This document shows positions 37,452-48,359 of a DNA stretch of 64,000 nt, one piece after another. Under the pieces are notes generated by a model. That model had not been told where the DNA came from. It saw only the letters and a list, made by a program, of their open reading frames with translations, and searched no databases. The DNA comes from Dyella subtropica. Lineage in GTDB: Bacteria; Pseudomonadota; Gammaproteobacteria; Xanthomonadales; Rhodanobacteraceae. The stretch is taken from contig NZ_JAPDPD010000001.1 in assembly GCF_026283965.1 (NCBI RefSeq), forward strand, positions 62,001 to 126,000, given 5' to 3'. A program made the translations under genes and the position numbers. How positions within the stretch are numbered: the stretch's first letter is position 1; each line of letters starts with the position of its first letter.

Positions 37452-37856
37452 GCGATGCGTAAGCGAGCCGTGCACGGGCCCCCTGTGCAGCGGTGAGGGC
37501 TGGACGATCAGGCCCCGAAGGGGGCATCGGCATGGACGCCGATGCCTTTTCGACAAGACAGGGACGTCTTGTCGAAAAGCCCGGCCAGACCCCACGGACT
37601 CGAAGGGGCGAAGCCCCGTAGAGCGCGAAACCGGGGTGGTCTTTCTCTTGGTTACTTCTCTTTGACCAAACAAAGAGAAGTGACCCGGCCGCCGGCAGGC
37701 GGACGGAAGCCCGCGGCAGGCGAGCCTGATCGCGATAACGCGACAACCGAGCGACAAGGCACTGGATTCCGGCCTACGCCGGAATGACGAAAATAGAAGC
37801 GGTGTCGCGAGCACCCACCCCTCACCCCAACCCTCTCCCCGGAGGGGAGAGGGAGC
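37452..37856. repeat. Family B composite repeat with D unit (copy B2)
   Basis: The order matches B1: CCTGTGCAGCGGTGAGGGCT, hairpins GGCATCGGC/GCCGATGCC and TTTTCGACAAGAC/GTCTTGTCGAAAA, core hairpin TTACTTCTCTTTG...CAAAGAGAAGTGA (37652-37683), ATTCCGGCCTACGCCGGAAT, and the D unit CCTCACCCCAACCCTCTCCC. The last bases of the D unit, read on the minus strand, contain the TAG stop of the endonuclease V gene. Confidence 0.85.
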
Positions 37857-38539
37857 TACATGCCGCGTCGCGATGCCAACCGATCCGCCAACCGCGTCGG
37901 CTCCGGCAACCGATACCGCGTACAACACCCCAACACCCGATTCGCCGCCCCCGCCACACTCACCCGATGCCCCGGCGACACAATCAACGGCTTCACCCGA
38001 TCCTTGCTGCGCAACACCGTGCCGATCACGCGCCCCTGATAGATCAAGTCCGCACGATCACCACGCCGCTCACCCACCTCATCATGCCGCCCCACCAGAA
38101 GGGTCTTCGCGACACCAATGGTCGGCAGACCGGTGATCACACCGAGATGCGAAGCAATGCCAAGACCACGTGGATGCGCAATACCCTGTCCATCCACAAA
38201 AATCAGATCCGGCACCTCGGGCAATCCCGCCAAGGCCCGCAGCACCGCCGACAATTCGCGAAACGACAGCAAGCCCGGGATATACGGCATGCAGGTGGGC
38301 AAGCGCGCTACGGCTTCGGCGATAGGAACCAGCGTCTGCGCATCCAGTAATACCGCCGCCGCGCGGGTGATCGCGCCCTGTTCCTCGAAGCCCACGTCCA
38401 CACCGGCGATACACCGCGGCTCTGGAAAGTCCTCCTCCAGCCGTACGCGTTTCGCCCATGCAGTCTGCAAGGCGCGAGCCTTGGCTACGTCGCCGTCCCA
38501 AGCAGGAGCAGCCGTGTCGATGATCGAAATCCAGTCCAT
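37856..38539 (-). CDS. nfi: Endonuclease V (deoxyinosine 3'-endonuclease)
   Basis: Endonuclease V cuts the second phosphodiester 3' of deoxyinosine during repair of deaminated adenine. The 227-residue product starts at [25 protein letters not shown]. Key motifs are CIAGVDVGF with the metal-binding Asp48, [21 protein letters not shown] with the family glutamate, [23 protein letters not shown] with the second aspartate, and [12 protein letters not shown]. The late [30 protein letters not shown] contains the family's final active-site region. The product appears complete, and the TAG stop lies at the edge of a repeat. It is divergent from the channel gene. Confidence 0.94.
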   Translation of the reverse strand: MDWISIIDTAAPAWDGDVAKARALQTAWAKRVRLEEDFPEPRCIAGVDVGFEEQGAITRAAAVLLDAQTLVPIAEAVARLPTCMPYIPGLLSFRELSAVLRALAGLPEVPDLIFVDGQGIAHPRGLGIASHLGVITGLPTIGVAKTLLVGRHDEVGERRGDRADLIYQGRVIGTVLRSKDRVKPLIVSPGHRVSVAGAANRVLGCCTRYRLPEPTRLADRLASRRGM

Positions 38540-38620
38540 CGCGCGAGCGTGAGAGCAAGCATCTGAACAAGCCGTCAAGACCCATCCCGGTTTTGATTGA
38601 CCCCGCACAGGTGCGCCCGG

Positions 38621-41035
38621 ATGATGCCGGCCATGTCTACCCTGCTTCGCTCCCTGCTGATCCTGCTGCTCGCCATCGGCTGCAGTTCCCTCGCCCTGGC
38701 CCAGGACAACACGGGCACGGTGCCGCCGCAGCCCGCGCCGATCAGCATGGATCAGTTGAACAGCCAGCTCGACCAGGTCAAGCAGGCGCTCACCGATACC
38801 GACAAGCTCAACGATGGCGTGCTGGTGGATCTGCGCGGCAAGGTGCAGGCGCTGCAACAACAGGCCGACCAGCAGAGCGCCAGCCTGGCGCCGCAAGCAG
38901 AAGGATTGAAGGCCAAGCTCGACGTGCTCGGCCCGGCGCCCGAGAAAGGTGCACCGCCGGAAGCGACCGAAGTGGTCGCCCAGCGCAAGGAGCTCAACAA
39001 GGCCAAGGCCGATCTGGATGCACAGACCAAGCAGGCGCAGACGCTCAGCCTGGAAGCCCAGCAGCTGATCACCCAGATCGCCGGCCTGCGCCGCGATCTG
39101 TTCGACGCGCAGATCAGCCAGCGCACCGCGTCGCCACTGAGCGGCGCGTTCTGGACGTTGCTGTCGCACAGCCTGCCCGACGATCAGGCGGGGCTGAAAC
39201 TGCTGGGCGCCGAAGCACTCGGCGCGCTGCGCCAGGCCTGGCAGCCACCGAATCGCACGCCATTCATCCTGTGCCTGATCGCCGCTATTGCCTTGCTCGC
39301 GCTCGGCCGACGGCAGCTGGAGCGTGTGCTGGTGCAGCTCACCAGCGACCGCATGCCATCGGGACATCTGCGCCGCAGCACCCTGGCGGTGCTGATCACC
39401 CTGGGCACCACGCTTACCTATAGCGTTGCCGCGTACCTGGCTTATCTCGGCATCGACTGGAACGGCACGCTGGGCGACGACATGCGCGCGTCCGCACTCG
39501 GGCTGGTGCGGCTGGCAGTGGTGACGTCGTGCGTGGCGGGACTCGGCCGTGCCCTGCTCAGCGCCGGCCGGCCGTCATGGCGCATGCCGGCGATCAACGA
39601 CGATCTCGCGCGACGCCTGCATCCGTTCCCTTGGCTGCTGGCCTGGTGCACGGTGCTGCTCGGCGTAGCCGAACGGGTGACGCACGATATCGGCGCCAGC
39701 CTGGCCGCCACGGTGGCGGTCAACGGCACGCTCACGTTGCTGATCGCCGCGCTACTCGCGGCGGCACTGATCCGCATGGGCCGCTCGCGACGCGCGCTGA
39801 TCGCGTCCGGCGAGACGCCCGCGAAACGCCCCTTGTGGGTCGGCCTGCTGGTGGCGGCGGCGTTCGTCGGCGTGGTGCTGTCGCTGCTCGGGCTGCTCAC
39901 CGGCTACATCGCCTTTGCTTTCTTCGTGGCACGGCAGATGGTGCGCGGCGGTTTTATCGTCGCCTCGCTGTATCTGTTGATGCATCTGGTCAGCGACCTG
40001 TTCGCCACCCTGTTTTCGCCCGATTCGCGCGCGGGTAACCGCATGCAAGAAGCCTTCGGCGTCGCGCCGGCGCGGCTGGAACAGGCGGCGGTGGTGCTTT
40101 CCGGACTCGCGCGCGCCTTTCTGCTCTTGCTGACCCTGCCGCTATTGCTTGCGCCTTATGGTGCCGGCCCGGGAGAACTGCTGTCGCGCGGCGGGCAGCT
40201 GTTCGCAGTGCGCTCCATCGGCACCCTGCCCATCGTGCCGGGCAACATCCTCTCCGCCTTGCTGGTGCTGTTGACCGGCACGCTGGTGATGCGCCTGGTC
40301 AAGCGCTGGCTGGGTCACGAACTGCTCCCCAAGACCTCGCTGGAACCGGGCATGCGGACGTCCGTCGTCACCCTGCTTGGCTATGTCGGCAGCGTGCTGG
40401 TGTTCGTGCTGGTGCTGGGCGCGCTGAAAGTGGACCTGCAGAGCATCACCTGGGTGGCCAGCGCGCTGACCGTGGGTATCGGCTTCGGTTTGCAGGCGAT
40501 CGTGCAGAACTTCATCTCCGGCCTGATCCTGCTGGCGGAGCGCCCGGTGAAGGTGGGCGACTGGGTGAGCCTCACCGGTGCCGAAGGCAATATCAAACGC
40601 ATCAACGTGCGCGCCACCGAGATCCAGCAATGGGATCGCTCCATCGTGATCGTGCCTAATTCGCAGCTGATCACCCAGACCGTACGCAACGTGACCCAGG
40701 CCGGCGCGCTGGGACGCGTACAGATCCGCCTGCCGATGCCGCTGGGCACTGATGCGTTCAAGGCCCGCAAGATCATCCTGGGCGCGCTGACCGCGCACCC
40801 GACCACGCAGGAATCGCCCGCCCCCAGCGTGCTGCTGGACAACCTCGACGGCGGCTCGATGAGCTTCCTCTGTACCGCCTACGTCGGCAATCCGCGCGAC
40901 GCCAGCAACGTGAAAAGCGATCTGCTGTTCGAGATCATCGACAAACTGCGCGCGAGCGGGCTGCCGCTGTCCACGCCGCAGGACATGATCGTGCGCACCA
41001 TTCCTGCCACGCCGGACACAGCGCCCAAGACCTGA
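38621..41035 (+). CDS. MscS-type mechanosensitive channel with DUF3772 domain
   Basis: A large MscS-family inner-membrane channel of about 804 residues. Start choice is uncertain: ATG at 38621, 38624 or 38633; all keep the signal peptide [22 protein letters not shown]. The periplasmic N-terminal region is helical (DUF3772, [29 protein letters not shown]), followed by around ten membrane segments. The pore helix and beta domain are the MscS signature: [46 protein letters not shown], then [16 protein letters not shown] near residue 680. It should release solutes on hypo-osmotic shock. It is divergent from nfi and followed by an AraC-type gene after 47 bases. Confidence 0.9.
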   Translation: MMPAMSTLLRSLLILLLAIGCSSLALAQDNTGTVPPQPAPISMDQLNSQLDQVKQALTDTDKLNDGVLVDLRGKVQALQQQADQQSASLAPQAEGLKAKLDVLGPAPEKGAPPEATEVVAQRKELNKAKADLDAQTKQAQTLSLEAQQLITQIAGLRRDLFDAQISQRTASPLSGAFWTLLSHSLPDDQAGLKLLGAEALGALRQAWQPPNRTPFILCLIAAIALLALGRRQLERVLVQLTSDRMPSGHLRRSTLAVLITLGTTLTYSVAAYLAYLGIDWNGTLGDDMRASALGLVRLAVVTSCVAGLGRALLSAGRPSWRMPAINDDLARRLHPFPWLLAWCTVLLGVAERVTHDIGASLAATVAVNGTLTLLIAALLAAALIRMGRSRRALIASGETPAKRPLWVGLLVAAAFVGVVLSLLGLLTGYIAFAFFVARQMVRGGFIVASLYLLMHLVSDLFATLFSPDSRAGNRMQEAFGVAPARLEQAAVVLSGLARAFLLLLTLPLLLAPYGAGPGELLSRGGQLFAVRSIGTLPIVPGNILSALLVLLTGTLVMRLVKRWLGHELLPKTSLEPGMRTSVVTLLGYVGSVLVFVLVLGALKVDLQSITWVASALTVGIGFGLQAIVQNFISGLILLAERPVKVGDWVSLTGAEGNIKRINVRATEIQQWDRSIVIVPNSQLITQTVRNVTQAGALGRVQIRLPMPLGTDAFKARKIILGALTAHPTTQESPAPSVLLDNLDGGSMSFLCTAYVGNPRDASNVKSDLLFEIIDKLRASGLPLSTPQDMIVRTIPATPDTAPKT

Positions 41036-41082
41036 GCGCCCCCAACGGGAATAGACTGTGGCGACTCGCCAGGAGTCTGCCG

Positions 41083-41898
41083 ATGGGCCACCACGTCCTC
41101 AAACCCGCGCCACCGCTCGACGCCTTGGTCGAACGCCTGTGGGACTGGGACATGCCGGCTGCGGGCCATCACTACGAACGCGTGCTGCCCACACCAGGCG
41201 CGTCGCTCATCATCAATCTCCATGAGAACGAAACCCGCGTCTACAGCGACGACACGGCACGCCGTTGCGTACGCGCACCGGCCGCGATCATCGGCGGCCC
41301 CTGCCTGCGCAGCCAGATCATCGACACCGCCGAACAAGTGCGTGTGATGGGCGTGGTGTTCCGCCCTGGCGGCGCGCATGCGCTGACCGGCGAGGATCAC
41401 GGCGTACTGGCCGAACACGACATCGGCCTGGAAGACCTGTTCGGCGGCGCCGCACGTCAGCTGCGCGAACGCTTGTTGCACACGCCCGATCCGACGCAGC
41501 GACTGGCGGTACTGGAGCATTGGCTGCGGGCGCGCATCCACACGCCATCGCTGGACCCCGCGGTGCGTCATGCCTTGTCGTTTCTGCACCGGCAACCACA
41601 GGTGGCGCGCATCGCCGCATTGGTGCGCGACACCGGGCTTTCGGAATATCGGTTCGGACGGCTATTTCGCCGCCAGGTCGGCATGGGTCCCAAGCGCTAT
41701 GCGCGGCTGATGCGCTTTCGTGCCGTCGTGGACGAAGCTCACTCGCTCGCCAGTGTGGACTGGAGTCAGGTCGCCGCCGACAACGGCTATAGCGACCAGG
41801 CCCATCTCGTGCATGAGTTCCGCGATTTCGCCGGGATGACTCCTTCGGCGTTCATGGCGGCACGCGGGCCGTATGCGAATCACCTGCCGCTGGATTGA
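41083..41898 (+). CDS. AraC-family transcriptional regulator
   Basis: A 271-residue regulator with AGGAG upstream of its ATG. The N-terminal ~150 residues resemble the DUF6597 sensor domain (LPTPGASLIINLHENETRVY..., GVVFRPGGAHALTGEDHGVLAEHDIGLEDLFG). The C-terminal AraC DNA-binding domain has two helix-turn-helices: ARIAALVRDTGLSEYRFGRLFRRQVGMGPKRYARLMRF (residues ~175-215) and VDWSQVAADNGYSDQAHLVHEFRDFAGMTPSAFMA (residues ~225-262). Its target and inducer are unknown. It may be co-transcribed with the channel gene 47 bases upstream, or have its own promoter. Confidence 0.9.
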   Translation: MGHHVLKPAPPLDALVERLWDWDMPAAGHHYERVLPTPGASLIINLHENETRVYSDDTARRCVRAPAAIIGGPCLRSQIIDTAEQVRVMGVVFRPGGAHALTGEDHGVLAEHDIGLEDLFGGAARQLRERLLHTPDPTQRLAVLEHWLRARIHTPSLDPAVRHALSFLHRQPQVARIAALVRDTGLSEYRFGRLFRRQVGMGPKRYARLMRFRAVVDEAHSLASVDWSQVAADNGYSDQAHLVHEFRDFAGMTPSAFMAARGPYANHLPLD

Positions 41899-41931
41899 GC
41901 GCTCTTAAATAAGCTCTCCTCCATGGTGGCC

Positions 41932-42120
41932 TGATTAGCCTTGAATCTCAGCTGGGCGCGCTTTTCTCCTCCCCTTGCTTGCAGGGGGAGGCCGGGAGGG
42001 GGTGAACACTTGAGAAAACCTCTCCGAAACGCTTTCTCAAGTACTCACCCCTCCCCAACCCTCCCCTGCGAGCAGGGGAGGGAGCTAACAGCGCGCCCAG
42101 CTGAGATTCAAGGCTAATCA
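41932..42120. repeat. 189-bp element with perfect 31-bp terminal inverted repeats (family C, copy C2)
   Basis: TGATTAGCCTTGAATCTCAG at 41932 begins a 31-base arm whose exact inverse complement occupies 42090-42120. The interior is also palindromic: CT-rich arms and a centre CTTGAGAAA...TTTCTCAAG around CTCTCCGAAACGC. It lies between the convergent AraC and hisI genes, 10 bases from the hisI stop. A hairpin of this size would act as a bidirectional terminator. No target-site duplication is obvious. Confidence 0.85.
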
Positions 42121-42130
42121 TGAAGAGGAA

Positions 42131-42763
42131 TCACGCGGCCTTTTGATGACGCGCCGCCAGCACACGTTCGACGTCGGCCATGCCAAGACCTCGCGCGCGC
42201 AACGCCACCATCAAGTGGAAGACCAGATCGGCCGCTTCACCCAACAGCGCCTCGTCATCCTGTGCCACAGCAGCCAAGGCCGTCTCGACGCCTTCCTCAC
42301 CCACCTTCTGCGCCATGCGCCGGATGCCGCCCTCGAAGAGGCTGGTGGTGTAACTGCCCGCGGGCCGCTCTGTGTAGCGGCGCTCGACCAGGTGATCCAG
42401 CTTGGCGAGAAAGCCCAGTGGCGGGCGTACCTGGGCGCTCTCGCCGAAGCAGCTGGAGGTGCCGAGGTGACAGGTCGGCCCATGCGGCTCGGCCTGGATC
42501 AACAAGGTATCCGCATCGCAGTCGATGCGGATCGATTTGAGCAGCAGCACGTGACCGGAACTCTCGCCCTTGGTCCACAAGCGCTGCTTGCTGCGGCTGT
42601 AGAAGGTGACTTTGCCCTCGCGCTGGGTCTGCGCCAGCGCTTCGGCATTCATATAGCCCAGCATCAAGACCTCGCCGCTCAGCCAGTGCTGGATGACGGC
42701 GGGCAGCAGGCCATCGCCCTTGCTCCAGTCGAGGCGGACGATGTCGGTGTTGATGTCGGTCAT
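42131..42763 (-). CDS. hisI: Bifunctional phosphoribosyl-AMP cyclohydrolase / phosphoribosyl-ATP pyrophosphohydrolase (HisIE)
   Basis: This 210-residue fusion catalyses steps 2 and 3 of histidine synthesis. The N-terminal cyclohydrolase has LMLGYMNAEALAQTQREGKVTFYSRSKQRLWTKGESSGHVL (residues ~33-73) and the zinc/metal region DCDADTLLIQAEPHGPTCHLGTSSCF. The C-terminal pyrophosphatase has the helical MazG-like pattern SLFEGGIRRMAQKVGEEGVETALAAVAQDDEALLGEAADLVFHLMVAL. The real start is MTDINTDIVRLDW; upstream codons lie in hisF. It is the last gene of the operon, 16 bases after hisF. Confidence 0.96.
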   Translation of the reverse strand: MTDINTDIVRLDWSKGDGLLPAVIQHWLSGEVLMLGYMNAEALAQTQREGKVTFYSRSKQRLWTKGESSGHVLLLKSIRIDCDADTLLIQAEPHGPTCHLGTSSCFGESAQVRPPLGFLAKLDHLVERRYTERPAGSYTTSLFEGGIRRMAQKVGEEGVETALAAVAQDDEALLGEAADLVFHLMVALRARGLGMADVERVLAARHQKAA

Positions 42764-42779
42764 GGGGTCTTCCTCACAC

Positions 42780-43550
42780 TCAATCACGAATCTCGATGCC
42801 CTGCTCGCGCAGATAGCGCTTGAGCTCGGGAATGGCGATGGCACCGCTGTGGAACACGCTGGCGGCCAGTGCACCATCCACATCCGCCACGGTGAAAGCG
42901 TCGCGGAAATGCTCCGGCGCGCCTGCGCCGCCAGAGGCGATGAGCGGGACGCTGCAAAGCATGCGGGCGGCGTCGAGCTGGTCCAGGTCGTACCCTTGGC
43001 GCACGCCATCGCTGCCCATGCAATTGAGCACGATCTCGCCGGCACCGCGCTGCTGCGCCTCGATCATCCAGTCCAACGTGCGGCGTGCCAGCGCCTGCAT
43101 CTTCGACGGGTCGCCGGTGTACTGGCGCACGCGCCATTCACCGTCGGCATCGCGCAGGCTATCGATACCGACCACCACGCACTGCACGCCAAAGGCATCG
43201 GCGAGTTCGTCGATCAGCGACGGCCGCTCCAACGCCGGGGAGTTCACCGAAATCTTGTCGGCGCCCGCATACAGCACCTCGCGTGCGTCATCCACACTGC
43301 GGATGCCACCGGCCACGCAGAACGGAATATCGATCACCCGCGCCACGCGCTCCACCCAGCCGCGATCCACGCTGCGGCCTTCCGGGCTGGCGGTGATGTC
43401 GTAGAACACCAGCTCGTCGGCACCTTCGTCGCGATAGCGCATGGCCAGCTCGACGATCTCGCCCATCACCACGTGGTCGCGAAAGCGCACACCCTTGACC
43501 ACTTTGCCGTCGCGCACGTCCAGGCACGGAATGATGCGGCGGCTCAGCAT
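42780..43550 (-). CDS. hisF: Imidazole glycerol phosphate synthase, cyclase subunit
   Basis: HisF is the TIM-barrel cyclase that uses ammonia from HisH to make imidazole glycerol phosphate and AICAR. The 256-residue protein has the catalytic aspartate in [18 protein letters not shown] (D11) and the phosphate loops [32 protein letters not shown] and [18 protein letters not shown]. The second catalytic aspartate is in [17 protein letters not shown] (about residue 180 of SDG). The start overlaps the hisA stop by seven bases. Confidence 0.97.
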   Translation of the reverse strand: MLSRRIIPCLDVRDGKVVKGVRFRDHVVMGEIVELAMRYRDEGADELVFYDITASPEGRSVDRGWVERVARVIDIPFCVAGGIRSVDDAREVLYAGADKISVNSPALERPSLIDELADAFGVQCVVVGIDSLRDADGEWRVRQYTGDPSKMQALARRTLDWMIEAQQRGAGEIVLNCMGSDGVRQGYDLDQLDAARMLCSVPLIASGGAGAPEHFRDAFTVADVDGALAASVFHSGAIAIPELKRYLREQGIEIRD

Positions 43551-44275
43551 GCCAAGGCCTCCTCGATGGTGAAGCGGCCTTCCAGCAGAGCCCGCCCCAG
43601 AATCACGCCAAGCGCGCCCGCGGCACGAGCGGCATGGATGTCATCCAGCGAACGCACACCACCGGAGGCCTGCACGGCCAAGGTCGGCGCCACCTTCGCA
43701 AGATGGCGATAGAGGTCGAGATTGAAGCCTGCCAGCATGCCGTCGCGATCGATGTCGGTGCACAACAGGTGACATGCGCCACGCGCGGCATACCAGGGTG
43801 CCAACTCGTCCAGTGAGCGCGCTTCCAACTCGGTCCAGCCGGCACTGGGCAAGGCCCAGCGTCCATCGACGCGGCGCGTATCCAAGGCGATGGTCAGGCG
43901 CTCCGCACCGTATTTGCCGAGCCATGATCCGACCAGGGCCGGCTCGCGGATCGCCACGCTGCCCAGCACGACGCGGCTGACACCGGCATCGAACAATCGG
44001 CGCAGATCTTCTTCGCCACGTACGCCACCGCCGGCCTGCACCTTCATGCCGTTGCGGGCAATGGCTTCGATGATCTGGAGGTTGTCGAGGCTGCCGGAGC
44101 GGGCGCCGTCCAGGTCCACCACGTGCAACCACGCCGCGCCTGCGTCGGCGTAGCGTTGCGCCAGTGCCTGCGGGGCAAACTCATAGGTGGTCTGCTGCGC
44201 ATAGTCGCCCTGGCGCAGGCGCACTACGTGCCCTTCGCGCAGATCGATGGCAGGGATGACCGTAAAGCTCTTCAT
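43544..44275 (-). CDS. hisA: ProFAR isomerase HisA
   Basis: HisA isomerises ProFAR to PRFAR (step 4). The 243-residue TIM barrel begins [25 protein letters not shown] with the catalytic Asp11, and has the second aspartate in [21 protein letters not shown]. Phosphate-binding loops are [30 protein letters not shown] and [20 protein letters not shown] 44275 is preferred over the GTG two codons earlier. It follows hisH by 10 bases and overlaps hisF. Confidence 0.96.
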   Translation of the reverse strand: MKSFTVIPAIDLREGHVVRLRQGDYAQQTTYEFAPQALAQRYADAGAAWLHVVDLDGARSGSLDNLQIIEAIARNGMKVQAGGGVRGEEDLRRLFDAGVSRVVLGSVAIREPALVGSWLGKYGAERLTIALDTRRVDGRWALPSAGWTELEARSLDELAPWYAARGACHLLCTDIDRDGMLAGFNLDLYRHLAKVAPTLAVQASGGVRSLDDIHAARAAGALGVILGRALLEGRFTIEEALAC

Positions 44276-44285
44276 ATACACGTCG

Positions 44286-44876
44286 TCATAACTCTAGAAA
44301 GTTCTTCAACAAGGTGGCGCCAACCGCAGCCGAACGCTCAGGATGGAATTGCATGCCATGAAAATTGCCACTGGCGATGACGGCTGAAAATTCGCCGCCA
44401 TGGTCGGCGGTGGCCAGGCTGTAGTCGCCTACCGACACGGCATAGCTGTGCACGAAGTACGCCCAGTCCTGCTCGCCCAATCCTTTCAATAGAGAGTGTT
44501 CCTTCCTTACCTTCAACTGGTTCCAGCCCATATGCGGTACGCGCAGGCCCGGTGCTTCCTCAAAGCGACGCACCGATGCGGGGATCAACCCAAGGCATTC
44601 GGTTTCGCTCTCTTCCGACCACTCGCACAGCAGCTGCATGCCCAGGCAGACGCCGAGCACCGGCTGGGTCAGCGAGCGCATCAGTTCGACCAGACCCAGT
44701 TCGCGCAGGCGTGCCATGCCAGGGCCCGCCGCGCCAACGCCAGGCAGGATCACCTTGTCGGCCGCGCGGATGGTCGCGGCGTCCGAAGTCAGCGCAGCAT
44801 CCGCACCAAGACGCTGCAAGGCATAGCGCACCGAACCGATATTGGTGCCACCGGCATCGACCAGAACAACCGCCAT
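44286..44876 (-). CDS. hisH: Imidazole glycerol phosphate synthase, glutamine amidotransferase subunit
   Basis: HisH hydrolyses glutamine and channels ammonia to HisF. The 196-residue class I amidotransferase starts [26 protein letters not shown]. The triad is visible: the nucleophile cysteine in PVLGVCLGMQLLCEWSEESE (about residue 79) and the His/Glu pair in NFHGMQFHPERSAAVG near the C-terminus. Its ATG shares one base with the hisB TAA (TAATG). The open frame extends further upstream only within hisB. Confidence 0.96.
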   Translation of the reverse strand: MAVVLVDAGGTNIGSVRYALQRLGADAALTSDAATIRAADKVILPGVGAAGPGMARLRELGLVELMRSLTQPVLGVCLGMQLLCEWSEESETECLGLIPASVRRFEEAPGLRVPHMGWNQLKVRKEHSLLKGLGEQDWAYFVHSYAVSVGDYSLATADHGGEFSAVIASGNFHGMQFHPERSAAVGATLLKNFLEL

Positions 44877-45940
44877 TACAAGGCTCCTTTGGTACTCGGC
44901 AGCTCGCTGCCTTCGCGCCGAATCGCCTGGCGCAAGGTACGCGCAACCACTTTGAAACAGGCCTCGACCATGTGGTGCGCGTTGTCGCCGCGCACGCTCA
45001 GGTGCAGGTTCGCGCCGAGCGTCTCGCACAGCGAGCGGAAGAAATGTGGCACCAGCTCGGTCGGCACCTCGCCTACGCGTTCGCGCGGGAAACTGCCTTC
45101 GAACACGAAGAACGGTCGGCCGGACAAATCCAGCGCGGCGCTAGCCTGCGACTCGTCCATCGGCAAGGTGAAGCCGTAGCGGCCGATGCCGCGCTTGTCA
45201 CCCAGCGCCTGTCGCAGCGCCTGACCCAGCGCGAGCGCGCAGTCTTCAATGGTGTGGTGCTCGTCGATATGCGTATCGCCGTCACAGTGCAGCTCCAAGG
45301 CGAAGCCGCCGTGCTTGCCGATCTGCTCCAGCATGTGGTCGAAGAAACCCAGGCCGGTATGCGCCGTCGGCTCGGCGATACGGTCCAGGTCCACGCTCAC
45401 CGTAATCTGGGTTTCCTTGGTGTTGCGCAGCACCGTCGCCGTGCGCGGCGCATCCAGCAACTGATGAGCGATGTCATCCCATGAGATGCCTTGCGGCCCC
45501 ACACGGAAACCGCGCACGCCCATGTTGGCGGCGAACTGCAAGTCGGTCTCGCGATCGCCCACCATCGCCGATGCGGCACGGCTCCAGTTGTCGTCCGCCA
45601 GATAGTGACGCAGCATACCCACGCCGGGCTTGCGCGTGTCCAGCCCCTCGTGCGGGAAACTGCGGTCGATCAGCACTTCGCGGAAGCGGATGCCCTGCGA
45701 GGCGAGGATGCGCATCAGCAGTTCATGCGGTCCGGTGAAATGCGGCTCGGGAAAGCGCTCGGTACCGAGGCCATCCTGATTGGTCACCATCACCAATTCG
45801 TAGCCGGCGGCTACGCAGCGTTGCAGCGAAGCGATAACGCCTGGCAGCAGGGCTAGCTTCTCGTAACTGTCGATCTGCTCGTCCGTCGGCTCTTCGATCA
45901 AGCAGCCGTCGCGGTCGACGAAAAGTATTTTGCGACTCAT
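44876..45940 (-). CDS. hisB: Bifunctional histidinol-phosphatase / imidazoleglycerol-phosphate dehydratase
   Basis: This 354-residue fusion is the enterobacterial/xanthomonad type of HisB. The N-terminal HAD phosphatase has the nucleophile motif [16 protein letters not shown] (D9-D11), [10 protein letters not shown] and [19 protein letters not shown]. From about residue 165 the dehydratase follows, with two histidine-rich manganese motifs, [17 protein letters not shown] and [21 protein letters not shown], and the later [12 protein letters not shown]. It starts four bases inside the hisC stop and overlaps hisH by one base. Confidence 0.97.
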   Translation of the reverse strand: MSRKILFVDRDGCLIEEPTDEQIDSYEKLALLPGVIASLQRCVAAGYELVMVTNQDGLGTERFPEPHFTGPHELLMRILASQGIRFREVLIDRSFPHEGLDTRKPGVGMLRHYLADDNWSRAASAMVGDRETDLQFAANMGVRGFRVGPQGISWDDIAHQLLDAPRTATVLRNTKETQITVSVDLDRIAEPTAHTGLGFFDHMLEQIGKHGGFALELHCDGDTHIDEHHTIEDCALALGQALRQALGDKRGIGRYGFTLPMDESQASAALDLSGRPFFVFEGSFPRERVGEVPTELVPHFFRSLCETLGANLHLSVRGDNAHHMVEACFKVVARTLRQAIRREGSELPSTKGAL

Positions 45941-47055
45941 GAGTGTTTACCTGATACCGATCCATAGGCCGATCCATCGGCAAGAACCCGGCCATCCATG
46001 GCCAGACTCTTCAATATGGCCAACACCCGATCGTTTTCCTCCGGTGTGCCGATGGTGATGCGCAAGGCATCGCCAAGGTTCGGATAACGCCGCACGTCGC
46101 GCACCACGATGCCCTCGGCCAACAGGCGCTGATAGACGGCGCCGGCATCGTCGAAACGCACCGCCAGGAAATTGGCCTGCGATGGCAACACGGCCCGCAC
46201 GCCTGGCGGCGTCGCGAGCGCGGCGGCCATGCGTGCACGCTCGGCGCGCACGACGCGGATGTGCGCATAGGCGTCTGCTCGTCCCTGCGCGGACAGCCCC
46301 TCAAGCGCTGCCGCCACGCAGGGCAACGGCAAGGGATAAGGCGGCATGATCCGGCGCAGCAGCGCGATCACTTCGGCATTCGCCAGCAGGCAGCCGATGC
46401 GCGCACCGGCCAACGCCCAGGCTTTGGACAACGTGCGCAACACGGCGAGATGGTCGTAGCTGTCGATCAGGCTCGACACACTCTCAGCGTCCGAAAATTC
46501 CAGATACGCCTCATCGACGATCAGCAGCGCACGACCACGCAGTGCTTCCGCCAGACGCACGATCTCGTCGCGGGGAATCGGCTGTCCGGTCGGGTTGTTG
46601 GGCGTGCAAACGAAGACTAATTTCACCGCAGACGTGACGGCCGCCAGCACGGCGTCGACGTCCAGCATGAAATCCGCCGCCAGCGGCACCTCGATCACCC
46701 CGGCGTTCTGAATGCGTGCGCAAACGGCGTACATGCCGAAGGTCGGCGGCTGGATGACAATGGCGTCCTCACCGGCGCGACAGAAGGCGCGTACCAGCAG
46801 GTCGATCGCTTCATCGCTACCGCGCCCTACCAAAAGCTGGTCGTTGTGCACGCCGTAGAGTTCGGCCAGCGCGTTCACCAAAGCGGCCGGCTGCGGATCG
46901 GGATAACGGTTGCAGCCCTTGCCTGCCTCGCCCGATGGCGCCCAGGCGGACTCGTTGGCGTTGAGCAGGATTTTCCCGCCGCTGGCCTCCATGCGTGCCG
47001 ACGAATACGGCTGCATCGCGCGAATTTCCGGGCGTGCCAGATCGAGGACGCTCAT
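45937..47055 (-). CDS. hisC: Histidinol-phosphate aminotransferase
   Basis: HisC is a fold type I PLP aminotransferase that converts imidazole acetol phosphate to histidinol phosphate. Started at [21 protein letters not shown] it has 372 residues. Landmarks are [10 protein letters not shown] and [22 protein letters not shown], the asparagine in [19 protein letters not shown], and the Schiff-base lysine in [21 protein letters not shown] near residue 227. [26 protein letters not shown] is the typical ending. It overlaps hisD and hisB by four bases each. Confidence 0.97.
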   Translation of the reverse strand: MSVLDLARPEIRAMQPYSSARMEASGGKILLNANESAWAPSGEAGKGCNRYPDPQPAALVNALAELYGVHNDQLLVGRGSDEAIDLLVRAFCRAGEDAIVIQPPTFGMYAVCARIQNAGVIEVPLAADFMLDVDAVLAAVTSAVKLVFVCTPNNPTGQPIPRDEIVRLAEALRGRALLIVDEAYLEFSDAESVSSLIDSYDHLAVLRTLSKAWALAGARIGCLLANAEVIALLRRIMPPYPLPLPCVAAALEGLSAQGRADAYAHIRVVRAERARMAAALATPPGVRAVLPSQANFLAVRFDDAGAVYQRLLAEGIVVRDVRRYPNLGDALRITIGTPEENDRVLAILKSLAMDGRVLADGSAYGSVSGKHS

Positions 47056-48359
47056 GCTTTCGCCTCCAAGGCCGCCAGGCGAAGGGTCACCGCCCTCCGG
47101 TGAGCTTCCAGTTGCTCGGCCGCAGCGAGGGTCGCCGTGCAAGGGCCGATTTCCCGCAGACCATCCGCGCTCAGTTCCTGCACGGTGATCTGCTTCTGGA
47201 AACTCGCCACCGACACGCCGCTATAGCTGCGCGCATAACCGTAAGTCGGCAGCACGTGGTTGCTGCCGCTGCAATAGTCGCCCACCGATTCGGGCGTCCA
47301 CGCACCGAGGAAGATCGAACCGGCGCTATCGATGCCATCAAGTAAAGCGCGCGGCTCGGCCACCTGCAGAATCAGATGCTCCGGCGCATAGCGATTACTC
47401 ACTTCCACCGCTTGCGCCAGCGAATCGACGAGGATCAGGCGACTCTGCGCCAGGGCCTGCGCAGCAATCGACGCCCGCGGCAGTTCGGCGCATTGGCGTT
47501 CGACTTCGGCGGATACCTGGTCGAGCATCGCGACGGAGGGACTGAGCAGGATCACCTGCGAATCCGGACCGTGCTCGGCTTGCGACAACAGATCCGCGGC
47601 GACGAAGGCCGGATTGGCTTCGGCATCCGCGATCACCAGCACCTCGGACGGACCCGCCGGCATATCGATGGCCGCGCCTTCCGGATCGCTCGACACCTGC
47701 AATTTGGCCTCGGTGACCCACGCATTGCCCGGACCGAACAGCTTGTCGCAACGAGGTACCGATGCCGTGCCGTAGGCCATCGCGGCAATCGCCTGCGCAC
47801 CGCCGAGCTTGAAGACCTTGTGCACGCCGGTCATGCGTGCCGCGAACAACACGGCTTCATCGCAACGGCCATCCGCCCGCGCAGGCGAGCACAACACGAC
47901 CTCGCGACAACCGGCGATACCGGCGGGTACGCCCAACATCAGCGCGGTCGACGGTAGCGGCGCGCTGCCGGCCGGCACATACAAGCCCACCTTGCTGATG
48001 GCGCGCAGCACCCGCTCCACCCGCACGCCTTTGGCGGTATCCACGGCGACGGGCCGGGGGGCCGCCTCGCGATGGAACATGGCAATGCGTGAGGCCGCCT
48101 CTTCGATGGCCGCCTTCAACTCTGGCGCAAGCGCCGCTTCGGCGGCGGCAAACTCCGCCTCGGTCACTTCGATAGCGTCGATCGCGCAGCGGTCGTACTT
48201 CGCGCTCAGTTCGCGCAAGGCCGTGTCGCCGCCTGCGCGCACTTGCGCAATGATCTGCTCCACACCGAGACGCAACGCGTCGGCTCGCGCCTGCGCGGGC
48301 CTCGCGAGCGCTTCACGCTGCGCGACGGCGTCCAGTCGATTCCAATCCAAACGTTTCAT
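47052..48359 (-). CDS. hisD: Histidinol dehydrogenase
   Basis: HisD is the zinc- and NAD-dependent enzyme that oxidises histidinol to histidine in two steps. The 435-residue length is typical. Signatures seen are [73 protein letters not shown], and [38 protein letters not shown] with the zinc-binding Gln/His. [35 protein letters not shown] is near the end. It overlaps hisG by four bases and hisC by four bases. Confidence 0.97.
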   Translation of the reverse strand: MKRLDWNRLDAVAQREALARPAQARADALRLGVEQIIAQVRAGGDTALRELSAKYDRCAIDAIEVTEAEFAAAEAALAPELKAAIEEAASRIAMFHREAAPRPVAVDTAKGVRVERVLRAISKVGLYVPAGSAPLPSTALMLGVPAGIAGCREVVLCSPARADGRCDEAVLFAARMTGVHKVFKLGGAQAIAAMAYGTASVPRCDKLFGPGNAWVTEAKLQVSSDPEGAAIDMPAGPSEVLVIADAEANPAFVAADLLSQAEHGPDSQVILLSPSVAMLDQVSAEVERQCAELPRASIAAQALAQSRLILVDSLAQAVEVSNRYAPEHLILQVAEPRALLDGIDSAGSIFLGAWTPESVGDYCSGSNHVLPTYGYARSYSGVSVASFQKQITVQELSADGLREIGPCTATLAAAEQLEAHRRAVTLRLAALEAKA

